Assembly (NCBI RefSeq): GCF_000196795.1
Contig: NC_014259.1
Location: 3,720,001 to 3,784,000, forward strand
DNA length: 64,000 nt
Direction: 5' to 3'
DNA from: Acinetobacter oleivorans DR1
Lineage (GTDB): Bacteria > Pseudomonadota > Gammaproteobacteria > Pseudomonadales > Moraxellaceae
Below the pieces are notes generated by a model, which made no database searches, had not been told where the DNA came from, and saw only the letters and a program-made list of their open reading frames with translations. A program made the translations under genes and the position numbers. How positions within the stretch are numbered: position 1 is the first letter of the stretch; each line of letters begins with the position of its first letter. Positions 24,551-33,978 of the stretch are shown here, piece by piece.

Positions 24551-26395
24551 ATGTCATTCCTACTGCAAGCAACAATCTTTCTTGGAGCTTCTCTGATTTT
24601 AGTCCCTCTTGGCAAACGCCTAGGGATAGCAACAGTTTTAGGTTATTTATTTACAGGAATACTTCTAGGTCCTAGTGTTTTAAATATTGCACATGACCCT
24701 GAAGCAATTATGGAACTTGCCGAATTTGGTGTCATTTTATTGATGTTCCTGATTGGTTTAGAACTAAGACCACAGCGGTTGTGGGAAATGCGTGACTCTA
24801 TTTTTGTAATGGGAAGTCTGCAAGTCCTCATTAGCGGTGGCGTACTTATGCTGATCATACTATTACTCTTTAAGCAGCAGCTTTCTGTTAGCTTTGTCAT
24901 TGGTTTTGCCCTTGCGCTGTCTTCCACCGCTTTTGTATTACAGCTTCTGACTGAAAAGCAGCAACTCAACACGACTTATGGTCAGCAATCTTTTTCGATT
25001 TTGCTCTTTCAAGATATAGCGGCGATTCCCTTACTTGCCATCATTCCATTATTGGCAGGAACAGAATCAACCCATCACGGGATCGCTTATTTTGCAGCTA
25101 TTATTGCAACCTTTACGGGCTTGTTTTTGTTTAGTCGCTATGTGATGCGTCCATTCTTCCGTTTTGTTGCCAAAAGTGGAGCGACTGAACTTATTACAGC
25201 AGTAGGATTATTTATTATTCTTGCTGTTGTCTTGCTTATGGATACTCTAGGAATTAGCACCACATTAGGCGCATTCCTCACAGGTGTATTATTAGCAGAT
25301 TCAGAATTTCGTCACGAAGTTGAAGCGAGTATTGCACCGTTCAAAGGTTTACTACTTGGCTTATTCTTTATGACCGTGGGTATGACCACCCAGTTGTCCC
25401 TACTCATTGAAATGCCTTTACTTATTATTGGTGGAGCAGTCGGCTTATTGCTCATCAAAACACTGATATTGACTGCCATTGCCCGCTATAAAAAATACAG
25501 TTGGAACAATAGCTTACTTTTGGGTACTTGCTTGGCACAAGGCGGAGAATTTGCTTTTGTAATTTTGAGTCTTGCAAAAAGTGAGAAAATTTTAACTCAA
25601 GCTCTATTAGAGCCAGTGACCCTTATTGTCACATTGTCGATGGTACTTACCCCAGTGATTTACTGGATTATGGCAACCAAGGTCATTCCTCTGTTTAATA
25701 AAGAACGTCCACCTGAGTACGATGAAATTCCTCAGCAGGATAACCCGATTATCATTGCTGGTTTTGGTCGATTTGGACAAATTATCGCGCGTATTGCCCG
25801 CCTGCAACATTTGGGCTTTACCGCAATCGACAATAATCTTCATCAAGTAGACTTTGTTCGACGCTATGGCGGCAAGCTTTATTATGGCGATGTGACCCAG
25901 CCAGATTTATTGCGTTCCGCGGGTATTGAAAAAGCCAAAGTATTTATTTTAGCGATTGATGATGTTGAAGATTCAATGAACGTTGCACGGCATCTCAGAT
26001 TAAATTATCCAAACTTAAAGTTATTAGCTCGTGCTCGTGACCGTCACCATGTACATCTTTTAAGAGATTTAGGCGTTGAACACATTTGGCGTGAAACATA
26101 TTTATCTTCATTAGGAATGGCTTATCGCGCCTTGAGAGAACTCGGTATCTCAGATGAACAAGCCTATAACAATATCGAAATCTTTCGGGATTACGATGAG
26201 AAATTGCTCATACAGCAGCAAAGTATTTATACTGATGAACAGAAGATCTTTGAAACGCATCGTAATGCCTTAGCCGAACTTGAACATTTGTTTGAAAGTG
26301 ATGCACAGCAACAGGCTACGTCAAAACATGATGTTAATTTAAAGCGTCATTTACAGCCAAATCGCATCGACATTACAAGAGATCATCTAGAATAA
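24551..26395 (+). CDS. CPA2 family monovalent cation:proton antiporter (KefB/KefC type)
   Basis: 614 residues. The N-terminal part, about 1-375, has 11-13 hydrophobic helices of the CPA2 exchanger fold (LGYLFTGILLGPSVL, FGVILLMFLIGLELRP, ALALSSTAFVLQLL). It is followed by a TrkA_N/RCK domain starting IIIAGFGRFGQIIARI (around 400), with YGDVTQPDLLRSAGIEKAKV. This is the glutathione-gated KefB/KefC layout, an inner-membrane potassium/proton exchanger that protects against electrophiles. Which Kef paralog it is cannot be decided, and no KefF/KefG partner is adjacent. Confidence 0.9.
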   Translation: MSFLLQATIFLGASLILVPLGKRLGIATVLGYLFTGILLGPSVLNIAHDPEAIMELAEFGVILLMFLIGLELRPQRLWEMRDSIFVMGSLQVLISGGVLMLIILLLFKQQLSVSFVIGFALALSSTAFVLQLLTEKQQLNTTYGQQSFSILLFQDIAAIPLLAIIPLLAGTESTHHGIAYFAAIIATFTGLFLFSRYVMRPFFRFVAKSGATELITAVGLFIILAVVLLMDTLGISTTLGAFLTGVLLADSEFRHEVEASIAPFKGLLLGLFFMTVGMTTQLSLLIEMPLLIIGGAVGLLLIKTLILTAIARYKKYSWNNSLLLGTCLAQGGEFAFVILSLAKSEKILTQALLEPVTLIVTLSMVLTPVIYWIMATKVIPLFNKERPPEYDEIPQQDNPIIIAGFGRFGQIIARIARLQHLGFTAIDNNLHQVDFVRRYGGKLYYGDVTQPDLLRSAGIEKAKVFILAIDDVEDSMNVARHLRLNYPNLKLLARARDRHHVHLLRDLGVEHIWRETYLSSLGMAYRALRELGISDEQAYNNIEIFRDYDEKLLIQQQSIYTDEQKIFETHRNALAELEHLFESDAQQQATSKHDVNLKRHLQPNRIDITRDHLE

Positions 26396-26451
26396 CTTGA
26401 GATTTCAGAAAATGGCTATATTAAGGACTTATTCACATTGCCTAAATAATT

Positions 26452-26480
26452 GGACAATGGGCACAAAGCTGCCCCTGTCC
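26452..26480 (+). promoter_or_regulatory. Hairpin in the hslO leader
   Basis: GGACA..GGGCA pairs with TGCCC.TGTCC around CAAAGC, about 80 bases before the hslO start, followed by a short GC-rich stretch. It may be a leader structure; no known riboswitch was recognised. Confidence 0.3.
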
Positions 26481-26558
26481 GGCTTGCGGCTTCGCTGCAT
26501 TTCCTAAGCTTGATTAAAACGAAATAGTTATACTCTGCTTAGGGCCCTGGAGAATATT

Positions 26559-27434
26559 ATGTCTGATTTACGCCAACGCTTTTATATTGAGAACTTTCCG
26601 GTTCGTGGGGAAGTAGTTCATCTAGAAGAGGCACTACAAACTATCTTAGCTCAACGTGACTATATGCCTGCGGTTAAAATTCTGTTAGGTGAAATGTTGA
26701 GTGCGACTGCATTACTTGCAAGTACACTAAAAATCAAAGGCCGTATCAGCTTGCAAATCCAGGCTAGCGGCACCTTTAAGTGGGCAATGGCTGAATGTAA
26801 TCATTTGGGTGAAGTACGTGCTCTAGCTGATTACGAAACGGACCCACGCTTCATCGAAGCAACAGACAGTAGTACAGTTCTTGGCGCTTTAGTTAATCCA
26901 GTTTTATTTATTAATATTGAACCTGAATTTGGCGAGCGTTATCAAGGGATTGTCCCTCTTGATCAAAAAACTTTAGCTGGCTGTTTAATGCAGTATTACG
27001 ATTTGTCTGCACAAATTCCAACTCGCATTGTGTTAGCAAGTACGACAAAACGCTCTGGTGGTTTACTGATTCAGCTTTTACCACGTCATGATGAAGAAGA
27101 GCAAAACTTGGTCGATGAAGATTTATGGCCACGTTTGACGATGTTGACCGAAACATTAAAAGCCGAAGAGCTAACCAATTTAGATGCAAACGAAATTTTA
27201 TATCGTTTATATAACGAAGAAGAAGTTCGTTTACCAGAAATTGAAGCATTAAAATTTGGCTGTACATGTTCGAAAGAACGCTGTGCAAATGCGCTGATTC
27301 AAATTGGTGTAGACGCTGTTCATGAAACCTTAGAAGAACAAAACCCTATTCGTATGGATTGTCAGTTCTGTAATACTCAATACACCTTTACTGCTGAAGA
27401 AGCTTTAGCATTATTTGGTGAACATTTGAGTTAA
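26559..27434 (+). CDS. hslO: Redox-regulated chaperone Hsp33
   Basis: 291 residues. The N-terminal domain starts RQRFYIENFPVRGEVVHLEEAL and contains KIKGRISLQIQASG. The C-terminal redox switch has the zinc-binding cysteines CTC (in FGCTCSKERC) and CQFC, spaced as CxC-x(~30)-CxxC. Under oxidative unfolding stress the cysteines form disulfides, zinc is lost and the chaperone becomes an active holdase. Normal length. It is monocistronic with a strong terminator. Confidence 0.97.
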   Translation: MSDLRQRFYIENFPVRGEVVHLEEALQTILAQRDYMPAVKILLGEMLSATALLASTLKIKGRISLQIQASGTFKWAMAECNHLGEVRALADYETDPRFIEATDSSTVLGALVNPVLFINIEPEFGERYQGIVPLDQKTLAGCLMQYYDLSAQIPTRIVLASTTKRSGGLLIQLLPRHDEEEQNLVDEDLWPRLTMLTETLKAEELTNLDANEILYRLYNEEEVRLPEIEALKFGCTCSKERCANALIQIGVDAVHETLEEQNPIRMDCQFCNTQYTFTAEEALALFGEHLS

Positions 27435-27448
27435 TCATTAAAATTTAT

Positions 27449-27473
27449 AAAAAGGCGGATATACCGCCTTTTT
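27449..27473. terminator. Intrinsic terminator after hslO
   Basis: AAAAAGGCGG / CCGCCTTTTT, a 10-base-pair stem with the 5-base loop ATATA. Confidence 0.92.
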
Positions 27474-27569
27474 ATTTGTCTGTACTTTTGATGATAGTTT
27501 TCAATATTTTATTTTAAATAGGATAATATAAGGCTACTTTATAGCCTATAAATAGATGCTTAAAACGCC

Positions 27570-28181
27570 ATGAATTATTTTGATTATTTTCTCTTTATTT
27601 TTAGCGTAATTATTATGATTGCGACCCCTGGCCCCGTAATGATTTTAGTTGCAAGCGCTGGGCTTAAAGGAGGCTATAAAAAAGCGCTTGAAACCATTTT
27701 TGGTACAAACTTAGCATCCCTTGTCTTAATTTTTATTTCAGTACTCGTTTTAAAGGGAGTACTGAGTGTTAACGATAGTTATCTCAATATCATTCGTATT
27801 CTAGGCTGCTTATATATTGGTTATTTGGGTTTTAGTATTCTTAAAGAAGTGATTCAAGCACCTCATCCAGAAGCGATACAAACAGTTTCAGCACAAAATG
27901 GTGGCTTTAAGAAAGGCTTTCTCGTCGGTATTTCAAACCCTAAAGATATTATCTTTTTCTCGGCCTTCTTTCCGCAATTCGTCTCTATTACCCCTCAATT
28001 AAATTTAAGTCTAACCATACTCACCCTGACATGGATTGTTTTAGACTTCCTCACCTTATCTTTGGTTTATATATTCTTCCGTCGCCTTTCTAACAGTCAT
28101 TTATATCCAAAAATATTAGGGCTATGCGGTTTATTACTTTTACTTATTGCCCTGTATGGCTTATATCAAAGTTTCATCTAA
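27570..28181 (+). CDS. LysE family translocator
   Basis: 203 residues with six hydrophobic helices and the LysE/RhtB family N-terminal motif ATPGPVMILVASAGLKGGYKKAL. The middle segment FKKGFLVGISNPKDIIFFSAFFPQFV is also diagnostic. Family members export amino acids or related metabolites across the inner membrane; the substrate here cannot be told. It has its own terminator and an AT-rich promoter region, with no regulator alongside. Confidence 0.9.
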   Translation: MNYFDYFLFIFSVIIMIATPGPVMILVASAGLKGGYKKALETIFGTNLASLVLIFISVLVLKGVLSVNDSYLNIIRILGCLYIGYLGFSILKEVIQAPHPEAIQTVSAQNGGFKKGFLVGISNPKDIIFFSAFFPQFVSITPQLNLSLTILTLTWIVLDFLTLSLVYIFFRRLSNSHLYPKILGLCGLLLLLIALYGLYQSFI

Positions 28182-28187
28182 ATCATG

Positions 28188-28220
28188 AAAGGTATGGGCC
28201 TCATTTGCCTATACCTTTTT
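28188..28220 (+). terminator. Intrinsic terminator of the LysE-family gene
   Basis: AAAGGTATGGGC pairs with GCCTATACCTTT (12 pairs, one G-T wobble) around a 7-base loop, then a T-run. Confidence 0.85.
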
Positions 28221-28327
28221 CTATCAATTTCATTTTGAAATAGAACAACTCTTATACAATCTAGCTTATTGAAAACTCTAAAAATCGTTTCATAATGAAA
28301 TAAACAACTCCATCGTGATAAAACATT

Positions 28328-29284
28328 ATGGCAAAAAATTATTATGAAGAATTAGGGGTTACACGCAAAGCCTCTGCTGATGAAATTAAAAAAGCTTATC
28401 GGAAACTAGCCCGTAAATATCATCCTGACATCAGCAAAGAAAAAGATGCAGAAGAAAAGATGCAGGCCATTAATGTTGCCTATGACACGTTAAGCAATGC
28501 AGAAAAAAAAGCTGAATATGACCAGATGTTAGATCATCCTCAAGGTTTTAATAACTTTGGTCAGGGTGCTGCACAAGGTGGTTTTGATGGAGCACAGTTT
28601 TATCGCCAAGGCTTTACAGGTGGTGAACAAGCAGATTTTAGTGGTTTTGAAGATTTATTTGGACGCTTTGGTGCAGGATTTGGTGGTGGTCAGCAGCAGT
28701 ACCAAAGACAACAGCGTAGTTATCGCGGTGAAGACCAACATGCCAGCATAGAGGTTGATCTTGATATTGCCTATCATGGATCAACACAACAGATTACCCT
28801 GCAAATCCCGACCATGAATGCTTATGGCGAGCCTGAAGTTCAACGCAAAACCTTACAGGTGAAAATACCCAAAGGTATGAAAGAAGGTCAGCAAATCCGC
28901 TTAAGTGGACAAGGACAAAGTGGCATCAATGGCGGTGCCAACGGCGATCTTTATATTGAAATTCAGTATAAAGATACAGATCGCGTTCATGTTGAAGGTA
29001 GCGATGTATATTTGACTGTAGATGTCGCGCCGTGGGAAGCTGCCTTAGGTCAAGGTATTGAAGTAAAAACACCTGCTGGACCTTTAAACGTCAATTTACC
29101 TCACAATGCAAAACAAGGACAGCAGCTACGTTTAAAAGACAAAGGGATACCAAATAAAACGCCAGGCCATCTCTATTTAATTTTAAATATTGTATTCCCA
29201 CCAGCACATTCTGAAAAAGAAAAACAAGCTTATCAGCAACTGGCTGAAGCCTTCGCTTCATTCGAACCTCGTTCATCTCATTAG
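28328..29284 (+). CDS. cbpA: Curved DNA-binding protein CbpA (DnaJ family)
   Basis: 318 residues. An N-terminal J domain (about 1-70) has the HPD motif in KYHPDIS. A glycine/glutamine-rich linker (about 75-140) contains no DnaJ zinc finger, and two C-terminal substrate-binding beta domains follow (about 145-310). This is the CbpA layout, a DnaK co-chaperone that in E. coli also binds curved DNA in stationary phase. It lies 11 bases upstream of the gene for its modulator CbpM, the same order as in E. coli. Confidence 0.94.
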   Translation: MAKNYYEELGVTRKASADEIKKAYRKLARKYHPDISKEKDAEEKMQAINVAYDTLSNAEKKAEYDQMLDHPQGFNNFGQGAAQGGFDGAQFYRQGFTGGEQADFSGFEDLFGRFGAGFGGGQQQYQRQQRSYRGEDQHASIEVDLDIAYHGSTQQITLQIPTMNAYGEPEVQRKTLQVKIPKGMKEGQQIRLSGQGQSGINGGANGDLYIEIQYKDTDRVHVEGSDVYLTVDVAPWEAALGQGIEVKTPAGPLNVNLPHNAKQGQQLRLKDKGIPNKTPGHLYLILNIVFPPAHSEKEKQAYQQLAEAFASFEPRSSH

Positions 29285-29295
29285 GGAGCAAGATC

Positions 29296-29625
29296 ATGAC
29301 AACCATTCATTATCGCGAAATTGTATATGACGGCCATACCTTTAGTGCGGAGGTCGTTGATGAACAATCTACATTTGACCTACAACAATTTGCTCAAGCT
29401 TGTGGTCAAAGCCCTGACTGGATTATTCAGTTAATTGAATATGACATTTTATCTGTCGACAATACGCCTGAAGCACACCAATTTATCGGTGAAGATGTGG
29501 CACGTGCACGTAAAGCTTATCGTCTGCAACGTGACTTTGACGCAAGTTTGGCAGCAGTTGCGGTGATGTTAGATTTGATTGATGAAGTACAACAACTTAG
29601 AAAACAGTTAAAGCATTTTCATTAG
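29296..29625 (+). CDS. cbpM: Chaperone modulator CbpM
   Basis: 109 residues. A MerR-like helical domain (FDLQQFAQACGQSPDWIIQLIEYDIL) is followed by RARKAYRLQRDFDASLAAVAVMLDLIDEVQQLRKQL, the MerR_2/CbpM pattern with a short C-terminal coiled coil. CbpM binds the J domain of CbpA and inhibits both its co-chaperone and its DNA-binding activities. The ATG at 29296 follows GGGAGC. Position right after cbpA supports the assignment. The structured repeat follows its end. Confidence 0.93.
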   Translation: MTTIHYREIVYDGHTFSAEVVDEQSTFDLQQFAQACGQSPDWIIQLIEYDILSVDNTPEAHQFIGEDVARARKAYRLQRDFDASLAAVAVMLDLIDEVQQLRKQLKHFH

Positions 29626-29684
29626 ATTAGATAATCACGACGGAGTCCTACTGGCACTCATTGTCTATTCCATCAGCTAATTAC

Positions 29685-29809
29685 GTTACTTTTGTTTTGG
29701 CAAAAGTAACCAAAACCATTGTCATCCACAAAACCTGTTCACTAGCCTCATTTAAATCATTATTTTGCAAAAACAATAATTTCTAAATTATGGGCAGGTT
29801 GTGGATGAC
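29685..29809. repeat. Structured intergenic repeat, copy 2
   Basis: A perfect 10-base-pair hairpin GTTACTTTTG / CAAAAGTAAC with loop TTTTGG opens the element (29685-29710). GTCATCCACAA (29721-29731) pairs with TTGTGGATGAC (29799-29809), then CCTG / CAGG. Inside is ATTATT-TTGCAAAAAC-AATAAT. The layout equals copy 1 at 5625-5747; at several pairs both bases differ but pairing is kept. It fills the 230-base gap between cbpM and the convergent corA-like gene. Confidence 0.72.
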
Positions 29810-29855
29810 GCTTAGCTCGAGAAAATTTTTGAAAAAATTCAATAAAAATAAAAAT

Positions 29856-31067
29856 TTATTTTAATCGAGTAATCTTCTCTAATTCCTTCACCGTCTGTTT
29901 AATCGGCTCATACTCCAAAAACCAAAATAAATTCATCCGATCTTGACGATGCTGTTGAGCCAGTAAATCAATCACACTTTTTTCACCACGCCCAACCAAG
30001 TGCTGTCTATAAAAATAGTACAACAGAAAAATCGTACTAATCAGCATGGCACCCAACATAATCCAGAAACCAACAGGTGATTTAAGACCAGGTATAAACT
30101 CAAAGTTCATTCCATAAATGCCTGTTAAAAGGGTAAGCGGCGCAAAGACTGCCGTGATAATCGCAAGAATCCGCATGTTTTCATTGGTTTGGTTTGCAAT
30201 AGCAGAAAAATGTAAATCAATGGCCGACTGAATTGCACTACGTAACCGCAAAGTATGTTTCTGAATACGTTCAACATGACTCATTAAATCATTTAAACGA
30301 ACCAGTAAAATATCTTGAGAATTATGGATGTGACTGCCAACAACATGATGGTAATTTTCTACAATTTCATCCCGAAACTCTTGAAGGGTTTCAATTTGTT
30401 CTTCACATAAATTTTCGACCTGTTGAAAGGCCATATTCTCATGGAACAACTGGTGCCATTGTTTAAAACGACGATTACCCTGCAATAGTTGTTGTTGCCA
30501 ATGCTCTACTCTTCTCGTCAATGGTGAGCGGATATCAAGATAACCATCAACCATACTATTTAACAAGCGTAATGATAAATCGACGGGTGAATTCGGTAAT
30601 TTACGGGTTTTGTTTTGTTCTTCTAAAGTTTTACATAAAATATTTTCGAGACGTTGAATATAGTTTTCAATCGACTTATTCCCCTGCTCGCGCACACTAA
30701 TCAGCACATCAGGTGTCAAAATAAAACTAATCGGCGTCGTTGCTAAACCAAAAACACTATCTTGTGATTCTGCATGCTTAATTTCATCGTCAGGCGTAAC
30801 CAATTTCTTAAAAATTAACAGGTCATATTCTTCAAGCGTGTCAAATGCACAGGGATGTTCAATGTTGGCAATATCCCGCATATGAAACTCATTAATAACC
30901 ACACCTGAAAGCTTATGAATCTCTTGTTGCCATTCTTCGTTATGGTTAACCACATCCGTTCTGACACTATCAATCCAGAAAAACTCCAGAACATGTTCAC
31001 TATGCTGTTCGCGGCTTAAAAAGACATAGCCGTCGCTTTGATGGCGATAAAAATAATAAACCTGCAT
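29856..31067 (-). CDS. CorA family magnesium/cobalt transporter
   Basis: 403 residues. A large cytoplasmic N-terminal domain contains a long helical stretch (about 190-320). Two C-terminal transmembrane helices follow; the first ends in the family signature GIYGMNFEFIPG (GMN selectivity loop), and the second is around SPVGFWIMLGAMLISTIFLLYYFYR (given in part). CorA pentamers import magnesium, while the ZntB branch moves zinc; the two cannot be separated here. A short tail follows the second helix, longer than in E. coli CorA. It is convergent with cbpM. Confidence 0.88.
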   Translation of the reverse strand: MQVYYFYRHQSDGYVFLSREQHSEHVLEFFWIDSVRTDVVNHNEEWQQEIHKLSGVVINEFHMRDIANIEHPCAFDTLEEYDLLIFKKLVTPDDEIKHAESQDSVFGLATTPISFILTPDVLISVREQGNKSIENYIQRLENILCKTLEEQNKTRKLPNSPVDLSLRLLNSMVDGYLDIRSPLTRRVEHWQQQLLQGNRRFKQWHQLFHENMAFQQVENLCEEQIETLQEFRDEIVENYHHVVGSHIHNSQDILLVRLNDLMSHVERIQKHTLRLRSAIQSAIDLHFSAIANQTNENMRILAIITAVFAPLTLLTGIYGMNFEFIPGLKSPVGFWIMLGAMLISTIFLLYYFYRQHLVGRGEKSVIDLLAQQHRQDRMNLFWFLEYEPIKQTVKELEKITRLK

Positions 31068-31109
31068 ACCACAACGATCTGTTTTTGTATTACTTGCATC
31101 ATGCCATAA

Positions 31110-31136
31110 AAAAAGTCCGCATCAAGCGGACTTTTT
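31110..31136. terminator. Bidirectional intrinsic terminator after pnp
   Basis: AGTCCGC / GCGGACT stem with ATCAA loop between A- and T-runs. It ends the rpsO-pnp transcript on the minus strand. Confidence 0.9.
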
Positions 31137-31152
31137 CGTGTCATTCAAACAA

Positions 31153-33246
31153 TTATGCTTGTTCAATGTCTTTCATAGTCAATTTAATACGACCACGGTT
31201 ATCAACATCAGCAACTTGTACTTTCACTTCTTGACCTTCTTTAAGAACGTCAGTCACGTTCGCAATACGTTCGTTTGAAATTTGCGAAATGTGAAGAAGA
31301 CCATCAGTACCCGGCATGATGTTTACAAACGCACCGAATTCTACAATACGGATTACTTTACCGTCATAGATCTTACCTGGTTCAACTTCAGCAGTAAGTG
31401 CTTGAATTTTTGCAATCGCAGCACGAGCAGCAGCTTTAGTTTCACCAAATACACGAACTGTACCGTTATCTTCAATATCAATTGCAGCTTTAGTTTCTTC
31501 AGTAATGGCACGAATCGTTGCGCCACCTTTACCAATAACATCACGGATCTTGTCTGGATTGATGTTAATCACTTCAAATGTCGGTGCATGTGCGCTGATT
31601 TCAGCACGAGCACGTGAAATGACTTTATTCATTTCATTCAGGATGTGCATACGACCAGCAAATGCTTGGTTTAATGCAACTTCCATAATTTCTTCAGTGA
31701 TACCTTCAATCTTGATGTCCATTTGAAGCGCAGTAATACCGTTTGCAGAACCTGCTACTTTAAAGTCCATATCACCTAAGTGATCTTCATCACCCAAGAT
31801 GTCAGAAAGTACTGCAAAACGCTCGCCTTCTTTCACTAAGCCCATTGCGATACCAGCAACTGGTGCTTTAAGTGGAACACCTGCATCCATAAGTGATAAT
31901 GAAGCACCACATACAGAAGCCATTGAAGATGAACCGTTAGATTCAGTAATGTCAGATACGATACGGATTACGTACGGGAAGCGGTCAGCAGCAGGAAGAA
32001 CAGCTTGAACACCACGACGTGCTAAACGACCATGACCGATTTCACGACGCTTAGGGCCAGACTCACGACCAGTTTCACCTACAGAGTATGCAGGGAAGTT
32101 GTAGTGCAACATGAAGTTGTCAGTTTTAGTACCTGACAATGTATCAACCATTAATGCATCACGAGTATTACCCAAAGTTGTTGTTACCAACGCTTGAGTT
32201 TCACCACGTGTAAATAATGCAGAACCGTGAGCGCGGTCTAATACACCAACTTGAACGTCGATACCACGAACAGTTTTAGTATCACGGCCATCAATACGTG
32301 GTTTACCTGACAAGATGTTGTCACGTACTGTACGGTATTTAAGGTCTTCAAATAATTCATTTACTTCGTCAGCAATACCAGTTTCGTCATTTTCAGGAAC
32401 GAACTGAGCTACAGCTTCTGCATAAAGTGCATCAAGTGCTGCATAACGGTCTTGTTTAACCGCAATTGTATATGCTTCAGAAATTTTAGCTTCGAAAGCT
32501 GCTTTTAATTGCTCAAGAAGTGCTTCGTTTTTGCTTGGAGCAACCCAAGTTGATTCAACTGCACCAGCAGCAGCAGCAAATTCTTTAATTGCTTGAATCG
32601 CGATTTGCATTTCGTCATGACCGAAGAGCACAGCACCAAGCATTTGGTCTTCTGAAAGCTCTTTAGCTTCAGATTCAACCATTAATACAGCAGATTCTGT
32701 ACCAGCAACAACAAGGTCAAGATCACTTTCTTTCAACTGTTCAAAGTTCGGGTTAAGAACATATTCACCGTTGATTAAACCAACACGTGCGCCACCGATT
32801 GGACCACGGAAAGGAGTACCAGCAATAGATAATGCTGCTGATGTACCAAGCATTGCTGCAATATCAGCATCCATAGTTTTGTCAGAAGAAACAACTGTTG
32901 CTGTTACTTGGATTTCGTTGAAGTAACCTTCTGGGAACAATGGACGAATTGGACGGTCAATAAGACGTGAAATTAAAGTTTCAGCTTCAGAAGCACGGCC
33001 TTCACGCTTACCGTAACCACCAGGGATACGACCAGCTGCATATTGTTTTTCTTGATAGTTAACTGTTAACGGGAAGAAGTCTTGACCCGCTTTTGCTTTA
33101 GGTTGAGCAACAACTGCAACTAAAACAGTTACGCCACCCATTGTAATTAAAACTGTGTTTGCTTGACGTGCAACGCGACCCGTTTCTAAAACGACTTGAT
33201 GTTGACCGAATTGGAATTCTTTACGAACGATATTAAACATTGACAT
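31153..33246 (-). CDS. pnp: Polyribonucleotide nucleotidyltransferase (PNPase)
   Basis: 697 residues. Two RNase PH domains cover about 1-210 and 310-540, with the active-site region SDILGDEDHLGDMDFKVAG in the second. A KH domain (INPDKIRDVIGKGGATIRAI, around 560) and an S1 domain (PGKIYDGKVIRIVEFGAFV, around 620) follow. It degrades RNA 3' to 5' by phosphorolysis and is part of the RNA degradosome in relatives. It follows rpsO on the same strand, the usual order. In E. coli pnp controls itself through RNase III cleavage of its leader; the 252-base spacer here holds a strong hairpin that may serve the same purpose. Confidence 0.98.
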   Translation of the reverse strand: MSMFNIVRKEFQFGQHQVVLETGRVARQANTVLITMGGVTVLVAVVAQPKAKAGQDFFPLTVNYQEKQYAAGRIPGGYGKREGRASEAETLISRLIDRPIRPLFPEGYFNEIQVTATVVSSDKTMDADIAAMLGTSAALSIAGTPFRGPIGGARVGLINGEYVLNPNFEQLKESDLDLVVAGTESAVLMVESEAKELSEDQMLGAVLFGHDEMQIAIQAIKEFAAAAGAVESTWVAPSKNEALLEQLKAAFEAKISEAYTIAVKQDRYAALDALYAEAVAQFVPENDETGIADEVNELFEDLKYRTVRDNILSGKPRIDGRDTKTVRGIDVQVGVLDRAHGSALFTRGETQALVTTTLGNTRDALMVDTLSGTKTDNFMLHYNFPAYSVGETGRESGPKRREIGHGRLARRGVQAVLPAADRFPYVIRIVSDITESNGSSSMASVCGASLSLMDAGVPLKAPVAGIAMGLVKEGERFAVLSDILGDEDHLGDMDFKVAGSANGITALQMDIKIEGITEEIMEVALNQAFAGRMHILNEMNKVISRARAEISAHAPTFEVININPDKIRDVIGKGGATIRAITEETKAAIDIEDNGTVRVFGETKAAARAAIAKIQALTAEVEPGKIYDGKVIRIVEFGAFVNIMPGTDGLLHISQISNERIANVTDVLKEGQEVKVQVADVDNRGRIKLTMKDIEQA

Positions 33247-33380
33247 GTATTGTATTTTCCTAATTTTATTCTAGTGAGACCCCTAAGGTTTGGCATTCAG
33301 ACTACAACTGTTGGTAGATAAATGACAAAGCTTAGAAGCCATCACACTAGGCCAAAAATTTTAAATAATATTAAACGCAA

Positions 33381-33406
33381 AGAAGGAGCGCACAAGCGCC
33401 CCTTCT
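33381..33406 (-). promoter_or_regulatory. Hairpin in the rpsO-pnp spacer
   Basis: On the minus strand GAAGGGGCGC pairs with GCGCTCCTTC (10 pairs, one G-T) around TTGT, followed by TTTGCGTTT. It may be a partial terminator of rpsO or the RNase III processing stem of the pnp leader. The rest of the 33247-33498 gap shows nothing further. Confidence 0.65.
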
Positions 33407-33498
33407 AAACATCACTTAATCTAAAATTAAGTGAAACTCTCTTTTCAGCGATAAAGCATTGCGACATGCGAAATAGCGAAAACAAAGTGAAAATCGAA

Positions 33499-33768
33499 TT
33501 AACGACGTAAACCTAAAGCACCGATCAAAGCAGTGTAACGACCGTGGTCTTTACCATTTAAGTAGTCGAGCAATTTACGACGTTGGTTAACCATACGAAT
33601 CAAACCACGACGGCTGTGATGGTCGTGTTTGTGAGCTTTAAAGTGACCTTGTAAATCATTGATTTGAGCAGTCAATAAAGCTACTTGTACTTCTGGTGAA
33701 CCAGTGTCATTTTCAGCGCGAGCAAATTTAGCAATGATCTCTGCGCGGTCTGCATTAGTTAAAGCCAT
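33499..33768 (-). CDS. rpsO: 30S ribosomal protein S15
   Basis: 89 residues, full length, with the family motifs DTGSPEVQVALLTAQINDL and HKHDHHSRRGLIRMVNQRRKLLDYL. S15 binds the 16S rRNA central domain early in 30S assembly. It lies upstream of pnp as in most gammaproteobacteria. A divergent region of 210 bases separates it from the serine hydrolase gene. Confidence 0.99.
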   Translation of the reverse strand: MALTNADRAEIIAKFARAENDTGSPEVQVALLTAQINDLQGHFKAHKHDHHSRRGLIRMVNQRRKLLDYLNGKDHGRYTALIGALGLRR

Positions 33769-33978
33769 TCGATTTCTCCGAGATGCTTAAAAAAGTAAAC
33801 GATATGAATCAGTTGAGGCAACTGACTGCCGTGCATCACTACAGCAAGTTGCCTATTTTAAGGTATCTATAGGTGGATTGCAAAATAGTTTTCAGTAACT
33901 TGTCATTTTAGACACTGACACGAGCATGCTAACCCTGCACACTAGCTTTGAATAAAAAGAAAGAAGCGCGAGGGACGT

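Noticed and set aside
31282..32008. Several plus-strand ORFs inside pnp
   Set aside because: They are antisense shadows of a highly conserved gene, with unusual composition and no ribosome sites.
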